A DNA stretch of 41,525 nt, taken from contig NZ_JAMFSB010000149.1 in NCBI RefSeq assembly GCF_026225065.1, forward strand, positions 1 through 41,525. The letters run 5' to 3'. The DNA comes from Paraburkholderia sp. Its GTDB lineage: Bacteria > Pseudomonadota > Gammaproteobacteria > Burkholderiales > Burkholderiaceae. Below are positions 1 through 8,582 of the stretch, piece by piece. The position numbers and the translations under genes were made by a program. The stretch's first letter is position 1, and every line of letters starts with the position of its first letter. The notes beneath the pieces are model-generated. The model was not told where the DNA came from, made no database searches, and was given only the letters and a program-made list of their open reading frames with translations.

Positions 1-1
1 A

Positions 2-2194
2 ACGATCCTCGCGGTAACGTTCACCAACAAAGCCGCCCGCGAAATGATGACGCGCCTGCAAGCGCTCCTGCCCATCGACACTAGAGGCATGTGGATCGGC
101 ACCTTCCACGGCCTCTGTAACCGCATGCTGCGCGCCCATCATCGCGACGCCGCCTTGCCCGCTACCTTCCAGATTCTCGACACCGCCGATCAGCTCTCCG
201 CGATCAAGCGTCTGATGAAGGGCCTGAACATCGACGATGAAAAGTACCCGGCGAAAAATCTCCAGTACTTCATCAACAACGCCAAAGAGCAGGGCCTGCG
301 CCCCAAAGACGTCGACGCTACCGATAACTTCAACCGCAAATTCGTCGAGCTCTACGAGGCCTACGACCAGCAATGCCAACGCGAAGGCGTCGTCGATTTC
401 CCCGAACTGCTGCTGCGTTGCTTCGAACTGCTCGCGCACAATCCGCCCTTGCGCGCCCACTATCAGGCGCGCTTTCGGCACGTCCTTGTCGACGAGTTTC
501 AGGACACCAACAAGCTCCAGTATGCGTGGCTGAAACTGCTGGCCGGGCAGACCAATTCGATCTTTGCCGTCGGTGACGACGATCAGTCCATCTACGCGTT
601 TCGCGGTGCAAACGTTGGCAACATGCGCGACTTCGAACAGGAGTTCAACGTCCAGCATCTGATCAAGCTCGAGCAGAACTACCGCTCGCACGGGCACATC
701 CTCGATGCGGCCAATCAGTTGATCGCCAATAACTCGCGGCGTCTGGGCAAGAACCTGCGTACCGATGCGGGTCACGGCGAGCCGGTGCGCGTCTATGAAG
801 CCGCCACCGATACGCAAGAGGCTGGCTGGATCGTCGAGGAGATCAAGGCGCTCATCAGCACCGGCACCTCGCGCAGCGAAGTCGCCGTGCTGTACCGGAG
901 CAACGCCCAGTCGCGCACCATCGAACACACGCTGGTGAACGCGGGCATCGCCTACCGCGTGTATGGCGGTCTGCGCTTCTTCGAGCGTCAGGAAATCAAG
1001 CACGCGCTCGCCTATCTGCGCCTGATCGACAACCCCAACGACGACACCGCGCTTTCGCGGGTCGTCAACTTTCCGACTCGTGGAATCGGCGCGCGCTCGA
1101 TCGAGCAGCTCGCGGACGCCGCGCGTCTCTACAACTGTTCCATGGCCGCGGCGGTTCCGTACGTCGCCGGCAAGGCGGGGTCGAGTCTCGCCAGCTTCGC
1201 CAATCTGATCGGCAAGATGCGCGCGGAAACGCAGCAGATGAGCTTGCCGGAAACGGTCGAATATGTCGTGCGTGCGAGCGGTCTGTCGGAGTTCTATCAG
1301 TCCGAGCGCGAAGGTCAGGATCGCCTCGAAAACTTGCAGGAACTGGTCAACGCGGCCGCAGCGTTCGTCAGTGAAGAAGGCTACGGTCTCGATACGCCCG
1401 CGCGCTCCATCCCGCTGCGCCCGGGTGCGACGTCCGCGCCGGAGCTCGTGTCGGAGGCGGATGATCCCAATACCGTCGTCCTCGATGCGCCGGACGTCAC
1501 CGACCCCGCGCAAAACCCCGACACGATGACACCGCTCGCCGGCTTCCTGTCGCACGCGTCGCTGGAGGCGGGCGACAACCAGGCGCAGGCCGGCCAGGAA
1601 GCCGTGCAGCTGATGACGGTCCACGCGGCGAAGGGGCTCGAGTTCACCGCGGTGTTCATCACGGGCCTCGAAGAAGGTCTGTTCCCGCACGAGAACAGCG
1701 CGATGGAAACCGATGGCCTCGAAGAAGAGCGCCGCCTGATGTATGTCGCGATTACGCGTGCGAAGGAGCGCTTGTACCTGTCGTTCGCGCAGAGCCGGAT
1801 GCTGCATGGCCAGACGCGCTACAACATCCGTTCGCGTTTCTTCGACGAGTTGCCGCAGGAAACGCTCAAGTGGCTTACGCCGAAGGTCGAGGCGGGTTCA
1901 CGCTGGGGCGGCCGTTCCGATAACGCTGGCTATGGCCGCGACTGGTTTGCGCGGCCGGGTTACACGGGTCCGTCGTCGTCGACCTCGGCGCCGCTGCCGG
2001 CTTTCGCCAATGAAACACGCGCAGCCGAAAGCGGTTTCCGGGTCGGCCAGCAGGTGTTCCACACCAAGTTCGGCGAAGGCACGATCATCGCGCTCGAAGG
2101 TGGCGGCGCCGATGCGAAAGCACAGGTCAAATTCAAGCGGCACGGCGAAAAGTGGCTGGCGCTCGCCGTCGCCAAACTGCAGGCGGTCGAATGA
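2..2194 (+). CDS. uvrD: UvrD/Rep-family ATP-dependent DNA helicase, 5' truncated
   Basis: Superfamily 1A helicase that unwinds DNA 3' to 5' in nucleotide excision and mismatch repair. The frame is open from base 2, so the true start and Walker A motif lie left of the window. The first visible residues, TILAVTFTNKAAREM, are motif Ia. Further on come the Walker B box DEFQDTN (about 150 residues after the Met at 44), motif III GDDDQSIYAFRGA, HAAKGLEF (motif V) and RRLMYVAITRAKERL (motif VI). The C-terminus (VGQQVFHTKFGEGTI onward) matches the KOW/Tudor-like tail that binds RNA polymerase in UvrD and PcrA. An Ala/Pro/Asp-rich linker of about 60 residues sits before motif V. The stop codon overlaps the next start (ATGA), implying translational coupling. 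Family assignment is certain; UvrD rather than Rep is inferred from the tail. Confidence 0.95.
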   Translation, partial: TILAVTFTNKAAREMMTRLQALLPIDTRGMWIGTFHGLCNRMLRAHHRDAALPATFQILDTADQLSAIKRLMKGLNIDDEKYPAKNLQYFINNAKEQGLRPKDVDATDNFNRKFVELYEAYDQQCQREGVVDFPELLLRCFELLAHNPPLRAHYQARFRHVLVDEFQDTNKLQYAWLKLLAGQTNSIFAVGDDDQSIYAFRGANVGNMRDFEQEFNVQHLIKLEQNYRSHGHILDAANQLIANNSRRLGKNLRTDAGHGEPVRVYEAATDTQEAGWIVEEIKALISTGTSRSEVAVLYRSNAQSRTIEHTLVNAGIAYRVYGGLRFFERQEIKHALAYLRLIDNPNDDTALSRVVNFPTRGIGARSIEQLADAARLYNCSMAAAVPYVAGKAGSSLASFANLIGKMRAETQQMSLPETVEYVVRASGLSEFYQSEREGQDRLENLQELVNAAAAFVSEEGYGLDTPARSIPLRPGATSAPELVSEADDPNTVVLDAPDVTDPAQNPDTMTPLAGFLSHASLEAGDNQAQAGQEAVQLMTVHAAKGLEFTAVFITGLEEGLFPHENSAMETDGLEEERRLMYVAITRAKERLYLSFAQSRMLHGQTRYNIRSRFFDELPQETLKWLTPKVEAGSRWGGRSDNAGYGRDWFARPGYTGPSSSTSAPLPAFANETRAAESGFRVGQQVFHTKFGEGTIIALEGGGADAKAQVKFKRHGEKWLALAVAKLQAVE

Positions 2195-2976
2195 GCACGA
2201 CGCAAACCGGAGCGGCAGGCGGTCGTCGTCCGCTTGGGGTGATGGCGGCGTTGCCGCAGGAACTCGGCGATCTGGTCGATGCGATGCGTGCAGAGTCTGG
2301 TGTCCGTACGGTCACGCATGGCCGCCGCGATTATCACCTCGGCACTGTGCACGGCGCGCCGTGTGTCGTGACGCTGGCACGTATCGGCAAGGTGGCCGCC
2401 GCGGCGACGGTCAGCGCGCTGATTCATGTGTTCGATGTCGACGCGGTGGTGTTTACCGGGGTCGCCGGTGGCGTGGGGCGTGAAGTGCGGATTGGCGATG
2501 TGGTCGTCGCCGATACCCTGGTGCAGCACGATCTTGATGCGTCGCCGTTGTTTCCGCGTTTCGAGGTGCCGTTGCTTGGCATCGCACGTTTCGCTGCGGA
2601 TCAGGTGCTGGCGGATCAACTCGCAGCGGCGACTGAACGCTTTGTCGCGGAAGAGGGCGAGGCGGTAGCGGCACGCTTCGGCACGCAATTGCCACAGGTG
2701 CACCGGGGCCTCATCATCAGCGGGGATCAGTTCGTTGCCAGCGCGGCGGCCGTCGAGGCGCTGCGCGAGGCGTTGCCGGATGCACTCGCGGTCGAAATGG
2801 AAGGCGCGGCGATCGCGCAGGTCTGTCACGAGTACGGCGTGCCGTGTGCGATCGTGCGCACGGTGTCCGATACGGCGGACGCGCATGCGCCCGCGTCGTT
2901 TGCTTCGTTTTTGACCGAGATCGCCGGGACCTATTCGAACGGCATTCTCAAGCGGTTCTTGCAGGCGCGAGCCTAG
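2191..2976 (+). CDS. mtnN: 5'-methylthioadenosine/S-adenosylhomocysteine nucleosidase
   Basis: Hydrolyses the N-glycosidic bond of methylthioadenosine and S-adenosylhomocysteine to adenine plus the thioribose product, in methyl-cycle detoxification and methionine salvage. The start is the ATG inside the uvrD stop (ATGA overlap). A longer in-frame extension into uvrD is possible but unlikely. The 261-residue product shows the PNP/UDP-phosphorylase fold: LGVMAALPQEL at the N-terminus, FTGVAGGVGREVRIGDVVVAD, the VEMEGAAIAQVC segment that contacts the ribose, and VRTVSDTADAHAP with the presumed catalytic Asp. It is somewhat longer than the 232-residue E. coli enzyme, through an N-terminal extension and an insertion after HDLDASPLFPRFEVP. 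Related phosphorylase-family nucleosidases with other substrates cannot be excluded. It converges on prpE, and the two stop codons share the bases CTAG. Confidence 0.88.
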   Translation: MSTTQTGAAGGRRPLGVMAALPQELGDLVDAMRAESGVRTVTHGRRDYHLGTVHGAPCVVTLARIGKVAAAATVSALIHVFDVDAVVFTGVAGGVGREVRIGDVVVADTLVQHDLDASPLFPRFEVPLLGIARFAADQVLADQLAAATERFVAEEGEAVAARFGTQLPQVHRGLIISGDQFVASAAAVEALREALPDALAVEMEGAAIAQVCHEYGVPCAIVRTVSDTADAHAPASFASFLTEIAGTYSNGILKRFLQARA

Positions 2977-4883
2977 GTCTTGCCACCCGCGGCCGCCGCC
3001 AGCGCATCGCGCACCTGCTGCAACGCGCTCGCATCCTCGATGGTCGGCAGGTCACCCGGATCGCGGCCTTCCGCCAGCGCCGCGATCGCGCGGCGCAGTA
3101 GCTTGCCGGAACGCGTCTTCGGCAGCATCGCCACGAAATGCACCCGCGCCGGCCGTGCAATCGCACCGAGTTGGCGGTCGACCGTCGAAACCAGTTCGGC
3201 CTCGAGTTTCAGGCGCGCCTTGTCCGCCGCATAACGGTCCGCATCGCGCAGCACCACGAACGCCAGCGCGACCTGGCCCTTCAGCGGATCAGCAACACCC
3301 ACCACCGCGACCTCGGCCACGGCCTTGTGGCTCGATATTGCTTCCTCGATCTCCCGCGTGCCGAGCCGGTGACCCGCAACGTTGATCACGTCGTCGGTGC
3401 GTCCGAGGATCGTCACGTAGCCGTCGTCATCCTGGATGCCCCAGTCGAAAGTCGAATAGAGCTGCTGGTCCGGCACGCTCGACCAATACGTACTGACGAA
3501 ACGCCGGTCGTCGCCCCACACCGTCGACATGCAACCCGGCGGCAGCGGATAGCCGAGCGTGATCACGCCTTTCTCGCCCGCCGCGCACACCTCGCCGGTC
3601 TGCTCGTTGCGCAGCGTCAGGTCGTAGCCGTACACGGGCACGCCCGGCGAGCCGAGCTTGGCCGGTAACGCTTCGACGCCGCGCTGGATTGCGAGCATCG
3701 GCCAGCCGGTCTCGGTCTGCCAGTAGTTGTCTACGATTGGCTTGCCGAGCGCGTCGGAGATCCAAGAGGCTGTGGGTTCGTCCAGCGGCTCACCAGCGAG
3801 AAACAGAGTCCGCAAGCTGGACAGGTTGTACTTCTTCAGTAGCGCTGGATCCTGCTTCTTGAGCACACGCAAGCCGGTCGGCGCGGTGAACATCAGGTTG
3901 ATCCGATGCTGCTCGACGAGTCGCCACCAGATGCCGCCGTCCGGACGGATCGGCGTGCCTTCGTACATGACCGTGGTCAGGCCCGCGATCAACGGTGCGT
4001 AGATGATGTAGCTGTGGCCGACCACCCAGCCGATATCCGACGCGGTGAACATCGTGTCGCCCGCGCGGCCCTCGTAGATGTACTCCATGGATGCCGCCAG
4101 AGCCACCGCATAGCCGCCCACGTCGCGCACGACGCCTTTCGGACGGCCGGTGGTGCCTGACGTGTAAAGGACATACGAAGGCTCGTTCGACTCCAGCCAT
4201 TCGCATGGCACATGCGCGTCGAAGAACTGTTCGCGCAGCGGCTCGTAGTCGACCAGGTAGCTGGCGTTCAGCCGCTCGGGCGCGAGCTGCCGGTCAATCC
4301 GCAGCACATGCGGCGGCTTGTGCTTGGCGCGGGCGAGCGCCTCGTCGACGAGCGGCGTGTAGTCGATTACCTTGCCGCCGCGCGCGCCGGCGTCGGCGGT
4401 CACGATCAGCGCCGGGGTTGCGTCGTCGATGCGCGCCGCGAGACTCGGCGCCGCAAAACCGCCGAACACGACAGAGTGAATCGCGCCGAGCCGCGCGCAG
4501 GCGAGCATCGCAAACACCGCCTCGGGGATCATCGGCAGGTAGATCAGCACGCGGTCGCCCCGCTTGACGCCGAGCGAGCGCATGACCGCGGCCATCCGGT
4601 TGATTTCGGCGTACAACTCGGCGTACGTGTAGCGCCGTTCGATGCCAGTCTCCGTCGATACGTAGACGAGTGCGTTCTGCTGGGCGCGTTCGGCGAGATG
4701 CCGGTCCACCGCGTTATGGCACAGGTTGGTCCTACCGCCGACGAACCAGCGCGCAAACGGGGGATTCGAGCGGTCGAGCACCGTCTCGAACGGCGTCTCC
4801 CAATGGATGCGCCGCGCTTCGTCGCGCCAGAAGTCTTCAGGGGCTTCGATGGAACGGCGGTGGAACTCGCGGTAACGGGTCAT
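2973..4883 (-). CDS. prpE: Propionyl-CoA synthetase (acyl-CoA synthetase family)
   Basis: AMP-forming ligase that activates propionate (and more weakly acetate) to the CoA thioester, feeding the 2-methylcitrate cycle. The 636-residue length fits PrpE. Motifs in order: the N-terminal YREFHRRSIEAPEDFWRDEA block of the ACS family, the P-loop YTSGTTGRPKG, the adenylate-binding NYWQTETGWP, the hinge region DDVINVAGHRLGTREIEEAI, and the C-terminal PKTRSGKLLRR, whose Lys is the catalytic residue acetylated by Pat-type enzymes. The PLPPGCMSTVWGDDRRF segment looks more like PrpE than Acs. The gene stands alone: its stop overlaps the convergent mtnN stop, and no prpBCD genes are adjacent. Acetyl-CoA synthetase is the main alternative. 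Confidence 0.88.
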   Translation of the reverse strand: MTRYREFHRRSIEAPEDFWRDEARRIHWETPFETVLDRSNPPFARWFVGGRTNLCHNAVDRHLAERAQQNALVYVSTETGIERRYTYAELYAEINRMAAVMRSLGVKRGDRVLIYLPMIPEAVFAMLACARLGAIHSVVFGGFAAPSLAARIDDATPALIVTADAGARGGKVIDYTPLVDEALARAKHKPPHVLRIDRQLAPERLNASYLVDYEPLREQFFDAHVPCEWLESNEPSYVLYTSGTTGRPKGVVRDVGGYAVALAASMEYIYEGRAGDTMFTASDIGWVVGHSYIIYAPLIAGLTTVMYEGTPIRPDGGIWWRLVEQHRINLMFTAPTGLRVLKKQDPALLKKYNLSSLRTLFLAGEPLDEPTASWISDALGKPIVDNYWQTETGWPMLAIQRGVEALPAKLGSPGVPVYGYDLTLRNEQTGEVCAAGEKGVITLGYPLPPGCMSTVWGDDRRFVSTYWSSVPDQQLYSTFDWGIQDDDGYVTILGRTDDVINVAGHRLGTREIEEAISSHKAVAEVAVVGVADPLKGQVALAFVVLRDADRYAADKARLKLEAELVSTVDRQLGAIARPARVHFVAMLPKTRSGKLLRRAIAALAEGRDPGDLPTIEDASALQQVRDALAAAAGGKT

Positions 4884-5000
4884 CGGCGGCGATCCTTCCT
4901 GCGATATGTTGTGAGCGTGACGGTGCGCGTCCGCACAGCATAGAGCACGCGTGCCAGCGCGGACAACGCGGGTTCACCATAGGCTGCCCGGCTCGCCCCG

Positions 5001-5029
5001 CAAAACGAAAAAGGCGCCGCAGCGCCTTT
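5001..5029 (-). terminator. Intrinsic terminator of the Fsr-like MFS gene
   Basis: On the minus strand an 8-bp perfect stem AAAGGCGC/GCGCCTTT (5010-5017 with 5022-5029) closes a 4-base loop and is followed by TTCGTTTTG. It begins 28 bases after the stop codon of the MFS gene and lies before prpE, so it separates the two transcripts. Confidence 0.8.
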
Positions 5030-5057
5030 CTCCGTCCATCTTCACGTCACACGAAAC

Positions 5058-6308
5058 TCACGCCTTCGCGCGCTTTCCCTCGACATCCGGCAAGAACACC
5101 GTCAGCACGCCGATCAGCGGCAGGAACGAGCAGACCTTGTACACATAAGCGATGCTGGTCGCGTCCGCCAACTGGCCCAGCACCGCCGCACCGATCCCGC
5201 CCATGCCGAACGCGAGGCCGAAGAACAGGCCCGCGACCATCCCGACCTTGCCTGGAATCAGCTCCTGCGCATAGACGAGGATCGCCGAGAACGCCGACGC
5301 CAGCACCACGCCGATCACGACAGTGAGGACGCCGGTCCAGAACAGGTTGGCATACGGCATCAGCAGCGTGAAGGGCGCAACGCCGAGGATCGACACCCAG
5401 ATCACATACTTGCGGCCAATCCGGTCACCCACCGGTCCACCGATCATCGTGCCTGCCGCGACGGCCGCGAGGAACACGAACAGGTGGATCTGCGCGGCCT
5501 GCACCGGCAGATGGAACTTGTCGATCAGATAGAACGTGAAGTAGCTGTTGATGCTGGCGAGATAGAAGTACTTCGAGAACACCAGTAACATCAGCACGCT
5601 CATCGCGAACAGCACCTTGTTGCGCGACAGCGTTGCATGGCCGGCCTGCGCGCCCTTGGCCTTTTTCGTGGCCGGATGATGCTTGTACCAGCGGCCGATC
5701 TGCGTGAGCACGACGATCGCGACCAGTGCCGCCACCGACACCCACGCAATGCTGCGCTGGCCGTGCGGAATGATGATCAGCGCGGCGAGCAGCGGCCCTA
5801 GCGACGAACCGGCGTTGCCGCCCACCTGGAACAGCGACTGCGCGAGACCATGCTGGCCGCCCGAGGCCATCCGCGCGACCCGCGACGATTCCGGATGAAA
5901 CACCGACGAACCGCAGCCGACGAGTGCCGCGGCCACCAGCAGAATGCCGAAACTCGGCGCAACCGACATCAGCAGCAGGCCGGAAAGCGTAAAGCCCATA
6001 CCGACGGGCAGGGAATACGGCTTCGGATGCTTGTCGGTGTAGATGCCAATCAGCGGTTGCAGCAGCGATGCCGTGATCTGGTAGGTCAGCGTGATCAGGC
6101 CGATCTGCCCAAACGACAGCGAAAAGTTGTCCTTCAGCATCGGATAGATCGCGAGGATCAGCGACTGGATCATGTCGTTGATCAGATGCGTGAAGCTGAT
6201 TGCGCCGAGCACCGAGTACACCGTGCGTTGGGCCTTGGCGGCCAGAGGGGCAGCGGCGGTGCTGCTTGAGACGCCGGCGAGGGTGTTTTTATCGAGGCTC
6301 GTTTCCAT
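5058..6308 (-). CDS. MFS exporter, fosmidomycin-resistance (Fsr)-like
   Basis: Inner-membrane major facilitator of 416 residues with about 12 predicted membrane segments and a central cytoplasmic loop rich in Lys and His (WYKHHPATKKAKG). The N-terminal SFTHLINDMIQSLILAIYP and the FHPESSRVARMASGGQHG block are the hallmarks of the Fsr family, which exports fosmidomycin and perhaps natural metabolites. I chose the ATG at 6308 (METSLDKN) because the frame upstream of it runs into non-coding-looking sequence and because transmembrane segment 1 then starts about 35 residues in. No strong Shine-Dalgarno sequence precedes it. It is divergent from the chemotaxis gene, has a clear terminator downstream, and appears monocistronic. 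Substrate is inferred from family only. Confidence 0.85.
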   Translation of the reverse strand: METSLDKNTLAGVSSSTAAAPLAAKAQRTVYSVLGAISFTHLINDMIQSLILAIYPMLKDNFSLSFGQIGLITLTYQITASLLQPLIGIYTDKHPKPYSLPVGMGFTLSGLLLMSVAPSFGILLVAAALVGCGSSVFHPESSRVARMASGGQHGLAQSLFQVGGNAGSSLGPLLAALIIIPHGQRSIAWVSVAALVAIVVLTQIGRWYKHHPATKKAKGAQAGHATLSRNKVLFAMSVLMLLVFSKYFYLASINSYFTFYLIDKFHLPVQAAQIHLFVFLAAVAAGTMIGGPVGDRIGRKYVIWVSILGVAPFTLLMPYANLFWTGVLTVVIGVVLASAFSAILVYAQELIPGKVGMVAGLFFGLAFGMGGIGAAVLGQLADATSIAYVYKVCSFLPLIGVLTVFLPDVEGKRAKA

Positions 6309-6404
6309 GCGCGTGAGAGAAGGAGAGAAAGTGAGCGGGGCCGGATCCGCTGGGTGACGATACCGTCTGCGCCATATCGTCACACTACCCGGAACTATCT
6401 GACG

Positions 6405-6435
6405 TTTCACGAAGTGTAATGTGGCTTGCGTGAAA
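6405..6435. repeat. Inverted repeat, possible operator of the MFS gene
   Basis: TTTCACG (6405-6411) and CGTGAAA (6429-6435) form perfect 7-bp arms 17 bases apart, about 100 bases upstream of the MFS start. The spacing would suit a dimeric regulator, but no regulator gene is adjacent, so the role is a guess. Confidence 0.35.
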
Positions 6436-6511
6436 TGTTCGGACAAGTTTTGTCGCGAATCAGACATCAAATAGGGTAATGCCGGCACCACGGAGGGGCG
6501 ATCAGCCAAAC

Positions 6512-6530
6512 GTCGGTCACAAAGACCGAC
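6512..6530. repeat. Perfect 7-bp hairpin in the intergenic region
   Basis: GTCGGTC, a 5-base loop ACAAA, then GACCGAC. There is no T-tract on either side, so it is not an obvious terminator. It could be an operator or an RNA hairpin in a leader. Confidence 0.4.
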
Positions 6531-6650
6531 TATTTGCGATGCCTCGGTGCCTTCTGTCAGGGGAATTTTGGCTGTGTATAAAGCCGTCGCGGGCGCGCTA
6601 TTCACACGGTGGATGCGCGTTGGGGGCGGAACACTGCACGACGGCTGTAC

Positions 6651-6678
6651 TAAAGATTGCTGCCACTGATGCCGTAGA
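6651..6678 (+). promoter_or_regulatory. Candidate sigma-28 (FliA) promoter of the chemoreceptor gene
   Basis: TAAAGATT at 6651-6658 and GCCGTAGA at 6671-6678 resemble the flagellar class 3 consensus TAAAGTTT and GCCGATAA. The spacer is 12 bases, one more than the usual 11. The position is about 65 bases upstream of the chemoreceptor start, a class of gene commonly controlled by FliA. Confidence 0.4.
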
Positions 6679-6742
6679 CCCGAAGAGATAACAAGGAATG
6701 CCGGAACCGACCTTTCCGGCTGGTCATACGTGAGGACCAAAT

Positions 6743-8413
6743 ATGAAAGCAGTTTCGCTGGGCAGCCAGCCGGGTGTGGGCTTCGTGGCGAGTGATGAAC
6801 CGGCGGGCGGCCCGTCGGGTTCGCGCGCGCCGGTTGGGCGGCTCAAGGGTTTGTCCGTGAAGGCGACGCTCCGACTGGCTTTCGCCGCGGTGCTGATCGG
6901 CACGCTGGTGATCGGGGTGTTTTCGCTGACGCAGATCAGCCGGCTCAACGGTTCGGCGCAATCGATCTACGACCAGGGCCACGTTGCGAGCCGGGCGGCA
7001 GAAGAAGCACGAGGTTATGTACTGCGGGCGAGCCGTGCGCAGAAGATGCTGCTGACCGCGACGACGGCCAAGGAGCGCGACGAACTCGGCTCGGACATCG
7101 ACAAGGGTCTCGCCGGCCTGTCGGCGCAGATGAACACGCTGCAGCAGTATGTCGACCCCGCCGATGCGGATCAGGTCTCGCAGCAGAAGAAATTCACCGC
7201 GGCGGTCGGGACATGGAGCGGTCATCTGCGCGATTTTGTGAAGCTGGTGAAGGCACAGCCGCTCGATCTGTCGCAGATGAACTGGCAGGTGGGCATGCAG
7301 GATGTGTCCTTGCTGGTGGAGACCGAAAAGCTCGAGAAGATGGTGGACGCGCTGGTGGAGCAACGCAGCGTGGCCGCAAAGGCGACCATCGACGCCTCGG
7401 CGTTCATTTACCGCTCGTCGTACGTGACGATGGCGGCGATGACGATTGGCCTGATCGTGCTGGCGTTTGTGATCAGCGAATGGGTGGTGCGACGGCTGGC
7501 GCGTCAACTGGGAGGCGAGCCGGTGTACGCAAAGGAGATTGCGAGCCGGATTGCGGCGGGGGATCTGTCGAACCAGATTGCGCTGGCACGCAACGATCAT
7601 TCGAGTATGCTATCGGCGCTGCATGACATGCAGAGCGGGCTCTCGACGACGGTATCGGACATCGCGGCGAGCGCTGACGCGATTGCGACGGCATCGGGCG
7701 AGATTTCGATGGGCAACCAGGACCTGTCGCAACGCACCGAGCAACAGGCGATGGCGCTGGAGCGCACGGCGAGCAGCATGGAGCAGTTGACCTCGACGGT
7801 ACGGCAGAACGCTGACAACGCGAAGCAGGCGAGCACGCTGGCGAATAATGCTTCGGAGATTGCGGAGAAGGGGGGCGCGGTGGTGAGCCGCGTGGTGTCG
7901 ACGATGAACGAGATCAACGACAGCGCGAAGAGCATTGGCGACATCATTGGGGTGATTGAAGGGATTGCATTCCAGACGAACATTCTGGCGTTGAACGCGG
8001 CCGTTGAGGCGGCGCGCGCGGGGGAAGAGGGGCGTGGGTTTTCAGTGGTGGCGGCTGAGGTGCGGAATTTGGCGCAGCGCAGTGCTGGCGCGGCCAAGGA
8101 GATCAAGGGGTTGATCAGCACGTCGGTGGAGCGGGTGGGGAATGGCTCGGCGCTCGCTCAGGATGCCGGGAATACGATGGAGGAGGTGGTGAAAGCTGTG
8201 AAGCGCGTCACTGACATCATGGGGGAGATCTCGGCTGCTTCTGCTGAGCAGAGTTCTGGCATCGAGGAGGTTAACCTCGCGGTTACGCAGATGGATGCCG
8301 GGACTCAGCAGAATGCAGCGCTTGTTGAGCAGGCTACGGCTGCTGCTCGCGCGCTTGATGATCAGGCTAAGGCTTTGAAGGGGATGGTGGGGAGGTTTAG
8401 GTTGCAGGGGTGA
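6743..8413 (+). CDS. Methyl-accepting chemotaxis protein
   Basis: Transmembrane chemoreceptor of 556 residues that relays ligand binding to CheA/CheW. Membrane segment 1 is at about residues 41-63, followed by a roughly 160-residue mainly helical periplasmic sensor (four-helix-bundle type), membrane segment 2 at about 227-248, a HAMP region (about 250-300), and the cytoplasmic coiled-coil signalling domain. The conserved hairpin tip EGIAFQTNILALNAAVEAA at about 406-424 is followed by RAGEEGRGFSVVAAEVRNLA. There is no C-terminal WxxxF pentapeptide for CheR/CheB tethering. The cytoplasmic N-terminus of about 40 Gly/Pro-rich residues is longer than usual, but GAGGA 8 bases before the ATG supports this start. 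It has its own terminator and appears monocistronic. The ligand cannot be read from the sequence. Confidence 0.95.
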   Translation: MKAVSLGSQPGVGFVASDEPAGGPSGSRAPVGRLKGLSVKATLRLAFAAVLIGTLVIGVFSLTQISRLNGSAQSIYDQGHVASRAAEEARGYVLRASRAQKMLLTATTAKERDELGSDIDKGLAGLSAQMNTLQQYVDPADADQVSQQKKFTAAVGTWSGHLRDFVKLVKAQPLDLSQMNWQVGMQDVSLLVETEKLEKMVDALVEQRSVAAKATIDASAFIYRSSYVTMAAMTIGLIVLAFVISEWVVRRLARQLGGEPVYAKEIASRIAAGDLSNQIALARNDHSSMLSALHDMQSGLSTTVSDIAASADAIATASGEISMGNQDLSQRTEQQAMALERTASSMEQLTSTVRQNADNAKQASTLANNASEIAEKGGAVVSRVVSTMNEINDSAKSIGDIIGVIEGIAFQTNILALNAAVEAARAGEEGRGFSVVAAEVRNLAQRSAGAAKEIKGLISTSVERVGNGSALAQDAGNTMEEVVKAVKRVTDIMGEISAASAEQSSGIEEVNLAVTQMDAGTQQNAALVEQATAAARALDDQAKALKGMVGRFRLQG

Positions 8414-8421
8414 TGGCAGAC

Positions 8422-8452
8422 AAACGAAGCCCCGCTGAAGCGGGGCTCGTTT
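8422..8452 (+). terminator. Intrinsic terminator after the chemoreceptor gene
   Basis: AGCCCCGC/GCGGGGCT (8428-8435 with 8440-8447) around a TGAA loop, extended by AAACG/CGTTT outside a single bulged A. It starts 9 bases after the stop codon. The outer arms are nearly symmetrical, so it could also act on minus-strand transcription arriving from the effector island. Confidence 0.82.
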
Positions 8453-8582
8453 AGTGCTGCTGGTTTGGTTCACTAGTGCCACACGGATTCTCGCGCCCAT
8501 TGGGACCGCACGATCCGATTCCATGTTCCTCATTGACCTCGCAGCCCTGTCGAAGCTGGGCCGGAATCAAGCTGGTTTGGGC
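8451..8582 (-). other. Open in-frame continuation after the OmpA-like stop codon
   Basis: Past the TAA of the OmpA-like gene the same minus-strand frame stays open for 43 codons, to a TAA at 8451-8453. It begins AQTSLIPAQLRQGCEVN and ends SCGPNGRENPCGTSEPNQQH, with three Cys residues and no Pro/Arg shadow-ORF look. There is no ATG in it. It could be chance, the remains of a longer C-terminus cut by a new stop, or a fragment of another gene. Confidence 0.3.

Larger units (their letters stand above)
6309..6742. other. 434-bp intergenic region between divergent MFS and chemoreceptor genes
   Basis: No convincing gene is present. The region holds the promoters for two divergent genes. I see two inverted repeats (6405-6435 and 6512-6530), a possible flagellar-type promoter (6651-6678), and a 7-bp stem GCCGGAA/TTCCGGC at 6700-6720 in the chemoreceptor leader. 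It is less GC-rich than the flanking genes, as expected for a regulatory region. Confidence 0.6.

Noticed and set aside
1960..2886. Long minus-strand frame of 308 codons across uvrD and mtnN
   Set aside because: It is a GC-driven shadow of two well-supported genes on the other strand; its product is Arg/His-rich and motif-free.
2191..2976. Riboswitch or SAM-related leader for mtnN
   Set aside because: mtnN starts inside the uvrD stop codon, so there is no leader space.
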